Of a DNA stretch of 9,492 nucleotides, positions 1 to 6,359 are shown one piece after another. Every line of letters starts with the position of its first letter. Within the stretch, counting starts at the first letter, position 1. A program made the translations under genes and the position numbers. The notes under the pieces are model-generated. The model was not told where the DNA came from, searched no databases, and worked only from the letters and a program-made list of their open reading frames with translations. The stretch is taken from the NCBI GenBank assembly GCA_017940955.1, contig JAGAXP010000191.1:1-9492 (forward strand), given 5' to 3'. This DNA is from Oribacterium sp. Lineage in GTDB: Bacteria; Bacillota_A; Clostridia; Lachnospirales; Lachnospiraceae.

Positions 1-127
1 CAAGAGGACTATAATGCCTTAGCACCTGCTCCTGAGCATTCGGACAGCCCTTGCAGGCTGCCCGGATAATATCTCCCTCCATAAACGGGCCTATTGTCTT
101 TTCATGCTTGCTCATTCCACTATCCAT
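1..127 (-). CDS. Helix-turn-helix domain protein, N-terminal part (runs off window)
   Basis: Only the first 42 codons lie in the window. The chosen start (ATG at 127-125) gives MDSGMSKHEKTIGPF and overlaps the last 8 bases of the sigma-like gene. It has GGAG about 9 bases upstream inside that gene. A second in-frame ATG (115-113) is possible but lacks a well-spaced ribosome site. The stretch FMEGDIIRAACKGCPNAQEQVL matches my memory of the short HTH_16-type proteins that follow a sigma-like gene in Tn916/Tn1549-related elements, where they regulate transfer or excision; the family call is from recall and context. The overlap suggests translational coupling to the sigma-like gene. The C-terminus and any downstream xis/int genes lie beyond the left edge. 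Confidence 0.6.
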   Translation of the reverse strand, partial: MDSGMSKHEKTIGPFMEGDIIRAACKGCPNAQEQVLRHYSPL

Positions 128-560
128 AATCAGCATCTCCTACCAATTCTTTTCTAAGCGCACGAAGCGCCCTTCCCTTATGTGTATATACCCCGTGAAC
201 GCTGATCTTCATCATCCTCGCCGCTTCTTCCGGCGATAAATCCAGCGCATAGATATACCCTATTACCTGTTTTTGTCTTATCGGCAAGTTATCAAGAGCC
301 TTTGCAAGCCCCTCATCTTCCACATAAAATATGGTCGCGCACAGATCCACACTTATCTTTTCTATGCATGGTTTATCCCCAATATGCCTATCGCTTACAT
401 ATATATCATCTCCAGCAAGCTCTTCCCTTTTCCCCGACAGCAAATAAGAGCGTATCGCATTTAGGGCCTTGTATCTAATAACCATCTTTATAAAACCGTG
501 AAACATATAACAAATACTGTCATCATCGCCCTTACCACTGTTATAGTATGTTCTGCTCAT
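120..560 (-). CDS. Small sigma-70-like (region 4) regulatory factor of the element
   Basis: This 146-residue protein looks like the short sigma-factor-like regulators of conjugative transposons. Residues 84-137 form a sigma region-4 type domain: a helix with LAKALDNLPIRQKQVIGYIY, then a helix-turn-helix LSPEEAARMMKISVHGVYTH and a basic helix RALRALRKEL. The N-terminal half (FIKMVIRYKALNAI) resembles the weak region-2-like part of these proteins; no full region 2 is visible, so it may act as a DNA-binding regulator rather than a complete sigma factor. The start at 560 has AGGTG 6 bases upstream. It is transcribed away from the XRE gene and overlaps the following HTH gene by 8 bases. In related elements this pair controls genes of excision and transfer; that role here is inferred from position. 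Confidence 0.8.
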   Translation of the reverse strand: MSRTYYNSGKGDDDSICYMFHGFIKMVIRYKALNAIRSYLLSGKREELAGDDIYVSDRHIGDKPCIEKISVDLCATIFYVEDEGLAKALDNLPIRQKQVIGYIYALDLSPEEAARMMKISVHGVYTHKGRALRALRKELVGDADYG

Positions 561-608
561 CGTACACCTGCATTCGGCTTTACCTTTCCATATTTATAAG
601 TATATATT

Positions 609-638
609 TTGCTTACTTTTAGTTCGTTCATATATACA
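609..638 (+). promoter_or_regulatory. Possible promoter of the XRE repressor in the divergent intergenic region
   Basis: TTGCTT at 609-614 is followed after 16 bases by TATATA (631-636), or after 18 by TATACA (633-638), upstream of the XRE start at 676. The 115-base divergent region also holds a 7-base inverted repeat GTATATA (600-606)/TATATAC (631-637) and a 9-base direct repeat TACCTTTCC (581-589 and 640-648). Either could be an operator for the XRE protein. The region is AT-rich, so chance matches are likely. Confidence 0.35.
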
Positions 639-675
639 GTACCTTTCCTTAAAATATGTAGCGAGGTGATTTATA

Positions 676-1035
676 ATGAACGATTTTACAAAGCCACTGG
701 CTGATACAATAAGACAGGCACGAGCAGCACTTGGTCTCACACAGGAGCAGGTTGCCGAACTGGCCGGTACTGACCCCATGAACATAATGAAGATGGAGAA
801 CACCAATCGGAATGCTAATCCCGAACTGGCAACACTGTATCCGGTAGTCCGTGCGCTCAACATCAACCCCCAGGACATCTTTTACCCCGGGATTTCCCGA
901 GACAACCCTCGGATCCAGCTTCTTCAGCAGTTGATCTCCGACTGCACCGACAGTGAGGCGGATGCACTAATCCCCATCATACGAGAGCTGCTTCAGTTTA
1001 TGAGGAGTAACGGTAAAACCCATATAGACGAATAA
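676..1035 (+). CDS. XRE (Cro/CI) family transcriptional regulator
   Basis: This 119-residue protein is a DNA-binding repressor-type regulator. Residues 8-65 form an XRE helix-turn-helix: IRQARAALGLTQEQVAELAG is the typical first helix and turn, DPMNIMKMENTNRNA the recognition helix region, and LYPVVRALNINPQDIF the closing helices. The C-terminal 50 residues (IQLLQQLISDCTDSEADALI and on) are a helical tail likely used for dimerisation. The start is backed by GAGGTGA about 8 bases upstream. It is the only convincing plus-strand gene in the window and is divergent from the sigma-like gene, the usual arrangement for a repressor controlling itself and an element regulator. It converges on the KTR gene, and its TAA stop sits in the A-tract that serves as the T-run of the opposing terminator. 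Confidence 0.9.
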   Translation: MNDFTKPLADTIRQARAALGLTQEQVAELAGTDPMNIMKMENTNRNANPELATLYPVVRALNINPQDIFYPGISRDNPRIQLLQQLISDCTDSEADALIPIIRELLQFMRSNGKTHIDE

Positions 1036-1077
1036 AAAGAGAGCCTGTTTCCCAATTATCTGAGAAAGCAGGCTCTC
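1034..1077 (-). terminator. Rho-independent terminator after the KTR gene
   Basis: A perfect 9-bp stem, GAGAGCCTG (1039-1047) with CAGGCTCTC (1069-1077), can extend by TTTC/GAAA around a bulge. On the minus strand it is followed directly by TTTTT (1038-1034), so it ends leftward transcription of the cargo genes. The plus-strand side has no T-run, so it would be a weak terminator for the XRE gene. Confidence 0.85.
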
Positions 1078-1092
1078 CGCATCTTCTAACTT

Positions 1093-1284
1093 CTATGCGT
1101 CCGGCTCGGCGCTTACTTTGTATTCAAATTTCATCACATCTATTCTCGTTTCCATCCCACATTTGGGGCAGTATAGTGGGAATCGCAACATCACCGTATC
1201 TTCATACACCTTGGTTCTCGTTTTTTTGTTGCAGGACGGACATCGGATCCATCTTGATTTCAGTATTTCTGATTTCTGATACAA
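1093..1284 (-). CDS. Cysteine-rich KTR domain protein (zinc-ribbon-like)
   Basis: This 63-residue protein has two CxxC knuckles, CPSC (residues 15-18) and CPKC (39-42), separated by KKTRTKVYEDTVMLRFPLY. It fits the Cys_rich_KTR family (Pfam PF14205, from recall), common as a small gene of unknown function on Firmicute conjugative elements. The four cysteines suggest a bound zinc ion; the function is unknown. The start is TTG at 1284 with AAGAGGG 7 bases upstream. No in-frame ATG precedes the first CxxC, so either TTG is used or the original ATG has been lost. It is the last gene of the leftward cargo run and is followed by a good terminator. The neighbouring upstream DNA is decayed coding sequence, but this frame is intact. 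Confidence 0.8.
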   Translation of the reverse strand: MYQKSEILKSRWIRCPSCNKKTRTKVYEDTVMLRFPLYCPKCGMETRIDVMKFEYKVSAEPDA

Positions 1285-1305
1285 ATCTGATCCCTCTTCA
1301 TATTA

Positions 1306-1490
1306 TTAAATTATTAAAGGTCTTCTTTTCTGATTGTCTGTTTTTGTCATAATCTCCAATACCGATGAAGGCATAGCAATGTTCCCATCATCCTCTTGCA
1401 TCCGAATCTCTTTAACTATCTCCATCAGATCCACAAAGTACTTTCCTCTGCGGATCAAAAAATTCCATCATCGTCATGAACTTTAGGCAT
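1306..1490 (-). pseudogene. Short frameshifted coding remnant between the NTF2-like pseudogene and the KTR gene
   Basis: From an ATG at 1490 the frame reads MPKVHDDDGIF and then hits TGA just after a run of six A on the plus strand (1457-1462). Adding one base to that run would join it to a second frame reading LIRRGKYFVDLMEIVKEIR and on to a double stop (TAA TAA, first one at 1308-1306), giving about 61 residues. The composition of the second half looks protein-like, but I do not recognise the family and no clear ribosome site precedes the ATG. The MPKV frame is also the frame of the NTF2-like pseudogene upstream, so this could be part of its original 3' end rather than a separate gene. Confidence 0.3.
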
Positions 1491-1505
1491 AATACTGTCT
1501 GCCCG

Positions 1506-1862
1506 TTAGTGAATCCTAATCTGTTTTCTCCAATCAGGAGGCTTCCCGTCATCAGCCCAGTATTCATCTAATGCCGAAATCAGATTCTCTTTATGTTCAA
1601 AGAAACTGACAACATGAAATGAAGCTGTTCTGTCCTTAGGAAACACTTTTACTGCCGTAATAATACGGTCTTCGATAACACACTTCCTCTCGATTATTCC
1701 ATCCCATTCACCAAGATAGTCACAATTATCCTGTATTTACTCTTGGACAGTAAACTGTTCATTTGCACAATGCCATCTGATTACCGCATTATGACAGAAA
1801 TAACCCCTCATGGAATCACGGTTTTGTGCTAATATATCCTTCCAATATTGTTTAATGTCCAT
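1506..1862 (-). pseudogene. NTF2/SnoaL-like domain protein, broken by an in-frame stop
   Basis: The frame starts MDIKQYWKDILAQNRDSMRGYF with GGGAG 6 bases before the ATG, only 10 bases after the stop of the gene upstream. After 41 residues (ending FTVQE) it meets TAA (1739-1737), then continues in the same frame with EWDGIIERKCVIEDRIITAV, VFPKDRTASFHVVSFFEHKE and LDEYWADDGKPPDWR to TAA at 1508-1506. The order of motifs (aromatic N-terminal helix, RWHC.NE.FTV, EWDG, SSFHVVSF-like strand, DEYWADDG...WR) matches small NTF2-like/SnoaL-like proteins as I recall them, about 115-120 residues long. No indel is needed to read through, so one substituted codon ended it, probably where an aromatic residue stood. 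Specific function is unknown. It appears to have been the tail gene of the VanZ-unknown protein run. Confidence 0.7.
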
Positions 1863-1872
1863 CAAAGTCTCC

Positions 1873-2913
1873 CTATGCACTCACATCAAATCCCTTTACC
1901 CTACCCGGCAAGGATACCGCTCCGCTCTGATACTCCAAAGTCAAGGTCAACTCCTGAACCTCAGCCAAGTTATACTTCATCGCATTGGCTTCTACCTCCT
2001 TATAGTAATCGAAAGCCACACCCTTGAATTCTGCCGGAACCTTTGTGCTCTTTTCAAGGCATTCCTTATATACATCAGCTGCCTTTTTCCCGTCCTTGTT
2101 CACAAAACCATCACTTGTCTGCTTATACTCCCGGATATCCTCGCCTGTGATCTGCTTGAATTCGCTAAACAGTTTAAGCTTCGCCAACTGATCTGTCGGT
2201 ACAAGCCCTTGTTTGTTTGCATCCACCAGCATATTATGAAAAAGGTTAGATGCATTCCTTCCGGTCTGTAATGCCGCCGCCATTGATCCAAGCAAGCCTT
2301 CATTTGCATCCGGATTCCCCTTTGCATCCAAAAGGAACACGCTAAGGGCATTAGAGAAGCCATTGACACTAATCCCAAAGCAGCTGTTCCCCATAAGTGT
2401 AAGATTTACGCCATTATTTCCAAGGACATTCCCCATCTGCTTTCCCAGCATATTGATGTTATACTGCCTGTCCTCATCATCACCTCTTCCCAGAGTACTT
2501 TTCGTAAAATCCTCTTCAATCTCTCCGATAATCCTTGCGTCACTATATCTGACCGTCCCATGCAAGGTCATATTTATCTCAGCCATAGCCATTGCAGCAC
2601 GCTGATCATGTGAATACTTCTTATAGGCTCCCTGAGAGGAATATTTCGCCCATATAGCGTCCTTCACTTCACTGGCAGAGCCGTATTTGCTTCGGTTTGA
2701 TGCTGCAATACCCTCCAACTTATCGGCAACCTTCCTGCATATATCAGCCCCTTCATAATCACGGCTGGGCCTCACATTATTCCTTCCAATCTCATCCGTT
2801 GGGATCTCACGGTCATACCATGCAGTTTTTGCTTTCCCGTCAGCCGTCTCCAATCTACTCTTATCATGATAATAATTGTAATAGCCTTTGCCTACCGTTG
2901 ATATACTCTCCAT
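1873..2913 (-). CDS. Protein of unknown function, 346 residues, possibly DUF4885-like
   Basis: I do not recognise this protein with confidence. It has no signal peptide and no membrane segment, so it is probably cytoplasmic or exported by a non-Sec route. The N-terminus is tyrosine-rich (TVGKGYYNYYHDKSR), followed by a charged helical region (about residues 50-155). A central part with NGVNLTLMGN.CFGISVNGF then AALQTGRNASNLFHNML (about 175-235) gives some resemblance to DUF4885 proteins of Firmicutes; that is from memory and weak. The C-terminal third is helical and ends LPGRVKGFDVSA. I chose the ATG at 2913 because GGAGGTG (2926-2920) lies 6 bases upstream; an upstream ATG at 2928 would swallow that ribosome site. 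It follows the VanZ-family gene by 80 bases with no terminator seen, so it is likely co-transcribed with it. Confidence 0.75.
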   Translation of the reverse strand: MESISTVGKGYYNYYHDKSRLETADGKAKTAWYDREIPTDEIGRNNVRPSRDYEGADICRKVADKLEGIAASNRSKYGSASEVKDAIWAKYSSQGAYKKYSHDQRAAMAMAEINMTLHGTVRYSDARIIGEIEEDFTKSTLGRGDDEDRQYNINMLGKQMGNVLGNNGVNLTLMGNSCFGISVNGFSNALSVFLLDAKGNPDANEGLLGSMAAALQTGRNASNLFHNMLVDANKQGLVPTDQLAKLKLFSEFKQITGEDIREYKQTSDGFVNKDGKKAADVYKECLEKSTKVPAEFKGVAFDYYKEVEANAMKYNLAEVQELTLTLEYQSGAVSLPGRVKGFDVSA

Positions 2914-2919
2914 TTCAGG

Positions 2920-2926
2920 CACCTCC
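2920..2926 (-). promoter_or_regulatory. Ribosome binding site that fixes the start of the 346-residue protein
   Basis: GGAGGTG lies 6 bases before the ATG at 2913-2911. It is an almost complete anti-16S match and overlaps an earlier in-frame ATG (2928-2926), which therefore should not be taken as the start. Confidence 0.75.
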
Positions 2927-2993
2927 ATTGTTTATCTATTGCCCTCTAAACTTCTCTCCAACCACCTTTGATCCACATTGATTTCTACTCTCA

Positions 2994-4112
2994 TTATTCA
3001 ACCATCGTACTTTCCCTGTACCAATTAATCACTTCTGTTATCATACCTTCTTCTGGAGAAAATGGATGCTCATCATCATTATAATATGCATAAAATGTTA
3101 CTCTCCCAGCATCTGGTCCGTACCAAAGGCTCCCGTCCGTAGTGCAATACAATAAATATCCCACATTATTCATACTCCACTCACGATTATTGGAAAAACG
3201 GAACTCCTGTGGTTCCCTATATACAACCTCTATATACATTTTCTCCGGAGATACCTCACCAAATTCACTACTCTCCTTTTCTTCTACCACATAAGAACCA
3301 GCATTATTCGTAATCTTCAGTCCTATATTTTCATACCATAAATCCCAAAAGCTCTTATCGTCATATCTGGCTTCCTTTTTCTGACCTTGGTAATACACAT
3401 TGACTTCCGAAATATCCTCTAACTCATTATCCAACGTCCCCACTATACCTGCGATACCGTTATAATATGATTCTTCCTCTGCTTGTTTTCTATCTCCGTC
3501 TGCGACAATGGAGATCAGAAGTATTACCATGCAACTTACAGCAACTATACTTACAATTCCTTTAATCCCTAATTTCCTGCCTTCTCTCTTTATTACCCGA
3601 CCAACACTCTCCGCGAATAAATAACCAACTTCAAATCCTGCCGTATTTGTGATGATATCATCTATTTCAGCGTTTCTTCCCTTAAACGCCTGTATCAGCT
3701 CTATCGCAAGTGTACTAAAAAATCCTATAAGCAGTGCCTTACGCCAATTCATTCCGGCTTTTCGAAAAACAAAAAAGGAAAGAAATCCATAAGGCACAAA
3801 CAAAAGAAAATTCAATGTGATCATCCTTATGGAACCGCCAACAAAAGGGATCTGTATAAATCCCAACAGATTATGAGGTGAAAAAGAAAAATGCAGATTA
3901 CTGTCCAGAATCCCTGTAATCTTTAAGATTGTACATGCATATATCGCCAAAAGCAGTTCTGCGATAAGATGAAGCTTTGACACTGTTTTATAATCATTAA
4001 GACGTTGTTTCCGCATCACAAATAAAACGGCCTGATATGCCGCAAATACAAAAATACCTGCCAGTACACTGTTTAATGCTAACCAGATGCCCTGCTTAAT
4101 GTAGAAAAGCAT
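2994..4112 (-). CDS. VanZ-family membrane protein with a long C-terminal extracytoplasmic domain
   Basis: Residues 1-205 are a VanZ-like multi-spanning membrane domain. Two motifs are clear: NFLLFVPYGFL (about 101-111) and the family signature GRNAEIDDIITNTAG (145-159, compare the usual GR..DIDDLI.NT.G). Hydrophobic segments lie near 9-33, 45-67, 95-117, 127-140, 150-168 and 183-204. After the last one comes a hydrophilic 168-residue tail rich in Tyr, Glu and Trp that should lie outside the membrane and has no family I can name. VanZ itself gives low-level teicoplanin resistance; for relatives like this the role at the envelope is unknown, so no drug phenotype should be assumed. The start at 4112 is preferred because GGGAG sits 9 bases upstream; ATG 4121 directly abuts that site. 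A pair of LytTR-type repeats lies about 125 bases upstream, which suggests control by the adjacent two-component system. Confidence 0.85.
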   Translation of the reverse strand: MLFYIKQGIWLALNSVLAGIFVFAAYQAVLFVMRKQRLNDYKTVSKLHLIAELLLAIYACTILKITGILDSNLHFSFSPHNLLGFIQIPFVGGSIRMITLNFLLFVPYGFLSFFVFRKAGMNWRKALLIGFFSTLAIELIQAFKGRNAEIDDIITNTAGFEVGYLFAESVGRVIKREGRKLGIKGIVSIVAVSCMVILLISIVADGDRKQAEEESYYNGIAGIVGTLDNELEDISEVNVYYQGQKKEARYDDKSFWDLWYENIGLKITNNAGSYVVEEKESSEFGEVSPEKMYIEVVYREPQEFRFSNNREWSMNNVGYLLYCTTDGSLWYGPDAGRVTFYAYYNDDEHPFSPEEGMITEVINWYRESTMVE

Positions 4113-4235
4113 AATTTCCATCTCCCATCTTCATGCCTGTTAATACATTATTAGATACCCGAACAGAATCCTGTTTCACCGTTTTCTGAATAAAATATCG
4201 TATCATCAGAATCGGAACATAATAGCATTTCCTGT

Positions 4236-4264
4236 ATCGACGGTAATATGCCTAAATATACGGT
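4236..4264 (-). promoter_or_regulatory. Paired direct repeats, likely LytTR regulator binding site before the VanZ-family gene
   Basis: On the minus strand ACCGTATAT (4264-4256) and ACCGTCGAT (4244-4236) are direct repeats with a 20-base period. Each differs at one position from the LytTR/AgrA-type consensus [TA][AC][CA]GTTN[AG][TG] as I recall it. The conserved unit is wider: ACCGT..AT..AGG.A appears in both copies. The pair begins 8 bases after the kinase stop codon, in the 160-base gap before the VanZ-family gene, and has the same spacing and core as the pair before the response regulator gene. AT-rich hexamers follow (TATTAT 4224-4219, TACGAT 4202-4197) but I cannot choose a -10 from sequence alone. 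Confidence 0.65.
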
Positions 4265-4272
4265 AATCGCCA

Positions 4273-5544
4273 TCATATAACCACTGTCGCATTAAAATTC
4301 TTCCCGTCACAGTTGATCCCAAAGCTGCCATCATATTTTTCAGCCACATCCCACACATTTGATAATCCGATTCCGTGTCCTGGTTCATATTCCTTTACAA
4401 CCGAATTCCCGTCGATCACGACATCCTCCAAAACAGGATTTTTTACAGAAAATACGAACTGCCCCTCATCTGTAGCTGTAACCCTTATCACGGGATTTTC
4501 GTCCCTTCCCTTTACCTTTTCGCACTCTGTGATTGCATTATCCAACAGGTTTCCAATTATTATAATAATCTCGACCGCTGGCAGGGATACCCCTGACAAA
4601 TCTCCCACAACAAATGTCATACCGATTCCACGTTCCTTTGACGTACAGTATTTTTGATTCAGGATCGCATTTATCGTAGCGTTCTTTGTATCAACCACTG
4701 AACTGTCCACGCTCAGGTTCTCTGCTAATTGCTTTGCAAGAGATCCTGCCTCCTTTTCTCTTCCGTCATCAATAAGCCCAGCAATAGTCTGCACCTGGTT
4801 TTTATAATCATGCAATTTTTTCCTCTGTAATCGGAGCAAACCCTCCATCTCATTGTATGCATCAATACGGCTCTGCATCTTCTGCCCCTTAACAGTAGCT
4901 ATCTGTAACTCCTGCCTTTCTCTCACCATATCCTGAATAATTTTATAGAATACTACATCTATAGAAAGCAGGATTGCGGAAATAATACCCATAACAGTTG
5001 CCGCATCTGCTTCTATGGTTATAAGTTTCGTATAAAAATATATCCCGTATATAACTGAAATGACAGGAATAAAAATCACTCTGTTCCACTCCTTTCCACT
5101 ATATAACCCCACATCCCAAGCGGGCGCAAATATCTTCTTTATGAAAAGGATAAATAGGATAAACACAGCCTTTGATACATAAGTGATGATTATTGCCGGT
5201 CTTTCATACGAAAACGGTGCCCACCTCCAAGTAAGACCCACCACCGTTATATCCCATAGCCACGCAGCCGAAAGATACAACATAGAAAAGAATGCTGCTT
5301 GATTCCAGCTTGCTCTATAAAACGAGTGGCACAGAACAACGAAAACAAAGGCTTGAGCAAGCGGTTTCCAATGACCAAACCAATCCATAAAAAGACTCAC
5401 AGAAATTATTATCAAACAAGATAAAAAAGCAGTGGCGACTCCATTTATCCTGTTTTCAAAAAACGAATGAAAGAAGATATAAAACGCCGTCATTTCTAGA
5501 AATGTCATCGAAAAAAATATTACCCAGATAGTAGTTTCACTCAT
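4273..5544 (-). CDS. Sensor histidine kinase, AgrC/ComD-like, GHKL type
   Basis: This 423-residue protein is a membrane sensor that should phosphorylate the LytTR regulator encoded just upstream. Residues 1-200 are highly hydrophobic with about six membrane segments and no large outer loop, as in peptide-sensing kinases of the AgrC/ComD/VirS group. Residues 200-240 are a helical linker. The dimerisation helix carries LHDYKNQ with the phospho-acceptor His245. The ATPase domain has GNLLDNAITE (N-box, Asn332 and Asn336) and GHGIGLSNV (389-397, G-box), and it ends NFNATVVI as expected for a complete GHKL kinase. Its ATG overlaps the regulator stop as ATGA (5544-5541), so translation is probably coupled. 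No agrB/agrD-like signal gene is next to it, so the ligand is unknown. Confidence 0.92.
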   Translation of the reverse strand: MSETTIWVIFFSMTFLEMTAFYIFFHSFFENRINGVATAFLSCLIIISVSLFMDWFGHWKPLAQAFVFVVLCHSFYRASWNQAAFFSMLYLSAAWLWDITVVGLTWRWAPFSYERPAIIITYVSKAVFILFILFIKKIFAPAWDVGLYSGKEWNRVIFIPVISVIYGIYFYTKLITIEADAATVMGIISAILLSIDVVFYKIIQDMVRERQELQIATVKGQKMQSRIDAYNEMEGLLRLQRKKLHDYKNQVQTIAGLIDDGREKEAGSLAKQLAENLSVDSSVVDTKNATINAILNQKYCTSKERGIGMTFVVGDLSGVSLPAVEIIIIIGNLLDNAITECEKVKGRDENPVIRVTATDEGQFVFSVKNPVLEDVVIDGNSVVKEYEPGHGIGLSNVWDVAEKYDGSFGINCDGKNFNATVVI

Positions 5545-6251
5545 ATATGCGCACCTCTGTATCTGGCATATGCCTGCTTTACATCAGCATATCGGCTCCT
5601 AGGAACCGATATGACAGATCCTTCTTGTAATGTGAGGCTATAATTATTGACTTTAAGGACATATTTCATGTTTACAACGAAGCTCTTATGCACCCGAACA
5701 AAATCGTATATATCAAGTTCCCTCTCAATCTCTTCCAACTTCCTGTTCTGTCTGTAGGTAGCATCCGCTGTATGAAATATTGCCTTATGTCCATAAGACT
5801 CCACATAAGTAATACTATCCAGCGGAAGCATCCGGATACCCTCTTCAAAATCAAAGGTCATCGTCCGAACACGCCTTGAAAGTTCCTGAATCATATCATC
5901 CATACAATCCGGCAGCGTCATTTTCAGATCATCTTTGATCAGAAAGCGGTTTGCCTTTACCTTATATCCATCCAGCGCATAGCTCATAAATGCAGTTATT
6001 AACACGATAGGGATATCCGGCAACATCTCCCGAATCTTCCCTGCCACAGTCAGTCCATCTATATCATCCATATTGATATCCAAAAGGATGATCTCTGGGA
6101 TATCATTATCCTTTAACGCTTCAAGCAATTCATGTCCCGACCCATACTCCAAATACTCAAAATCACAAGCCTTTCTTTCTGAATACTCAACCAAAATACT
6201 TTCGATTTTGTCTCGATCAGACCCATTATCATCACAAAGTGCAATTCTCAT
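5541..6251 (-). CDS. LytTR-family response regulator
   Basis: This 236-residue transcription factor partners the kinase that follows it. The receiver domain (1-120) has the acidic pocket Asp7/Asp8, phospho-acceptor Asp58 in IILLDINMDDIDG, Thr86 in VLITAF and Lys106 in RFLIKDD. The LytTR DNA-binding domain (about 128-232) shows the family pattern: IRMLPLDSITYVESYGHKAI, a central RQNRKLEEIERELD helix, FVRVHKSFVVNMKYV and VPRSRYADVKQAY. The ribosome site GGAGG lies 11 bases before the start, a little far. Upstream (6355-6327) is a repeat pair expected for a LytTR protein, so the operon probably regulates itself. A terminator (6396-6360) insulates it from the retropepsin-like gene. Confidence 0.93.
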   Translation of the reverse strand: MRIALCDDNGSDRDKIESILVEYSERKACDFEYLEYGSGHELLEALKDNDIPEIILLDINMDDIDGLTVAGKIREMLPDIPIVLITAFMSYALDGYKVKANRFLIKDDLKMTLPDCMDDMIQELSRRVRTMTFDFEEGIRMLPLDSITYVESYGHKAIFHTADATYRQNRKLEEIERELDIYDFVRVHKSFVVNMKYVLKVNNYSLTLQEGSVISVPRSRYADVKQAYARYRGAHI

Positions 6252-6326
6252 AATCAGGCATACCTCCGGTGGTATTATCGGATAATTCTATCGCAAATAT
6301 TATCTTCTGTAGCCCATCATTCCCAA

Positions 6327-6355
6327 ATCGACGGTTATCTTCCTAAATCGACGGT
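6327..6355 (-). promoter_or_regulatory. Paired direct repeats, likely LytTR autoregulatory site before the response regulator
   Basis: On the minus strand ACCGTCGATTT occurs twice (6355-6345 and 6335-6325), a perfect 11-base direct repeat with a 20-base period. The longer unit, ACCGTCGATTTAGGAAGATA then ACCGTCGATTTGGGAATGAT, keeps most positions. It matches the LytTR/AgrA consensus at 8 of 9 core bases and is shared with the site at 4264-4236. It lies 75 bases before the regulator start and right after the terminator of the previous unit, where a promoter is needed. Possible -10 hexamers are GATAAT (6304-6299) and TAGAAT (6290-6285). Confidence 0.7.
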
Positions 6356-6359
6356 AAAC

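Noticed and set aside
1810..2271. A 153-residue plus-strand open frame opposite the 346-residue protein and the NTF2-like pseudogene
   Set aside because: No ribosome site and no recognisable domain; the minus-strand frame has a strong ribosome site and better coding character.
2100..2378. A 92-residue minus-strand open frame in another frame of the 346-residue gene
   Set aside because: Nested in a longer, better supported gene and rich in Cys/Met/Trp as expected from an out-of-frame translation.
4159..4175. Small inverted repeat AACAG/CTGTT before the VanZ-family gene
   Set aside because: Stem too short and without a T-run; not a credible terminator or operator on its own.
4313..4657. A 114-residue plus-strand open frame within the kinase gene
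   Set aside because: It lies antisense to the conserved ATPase domain of the histidine kinase and is a shadow of it.
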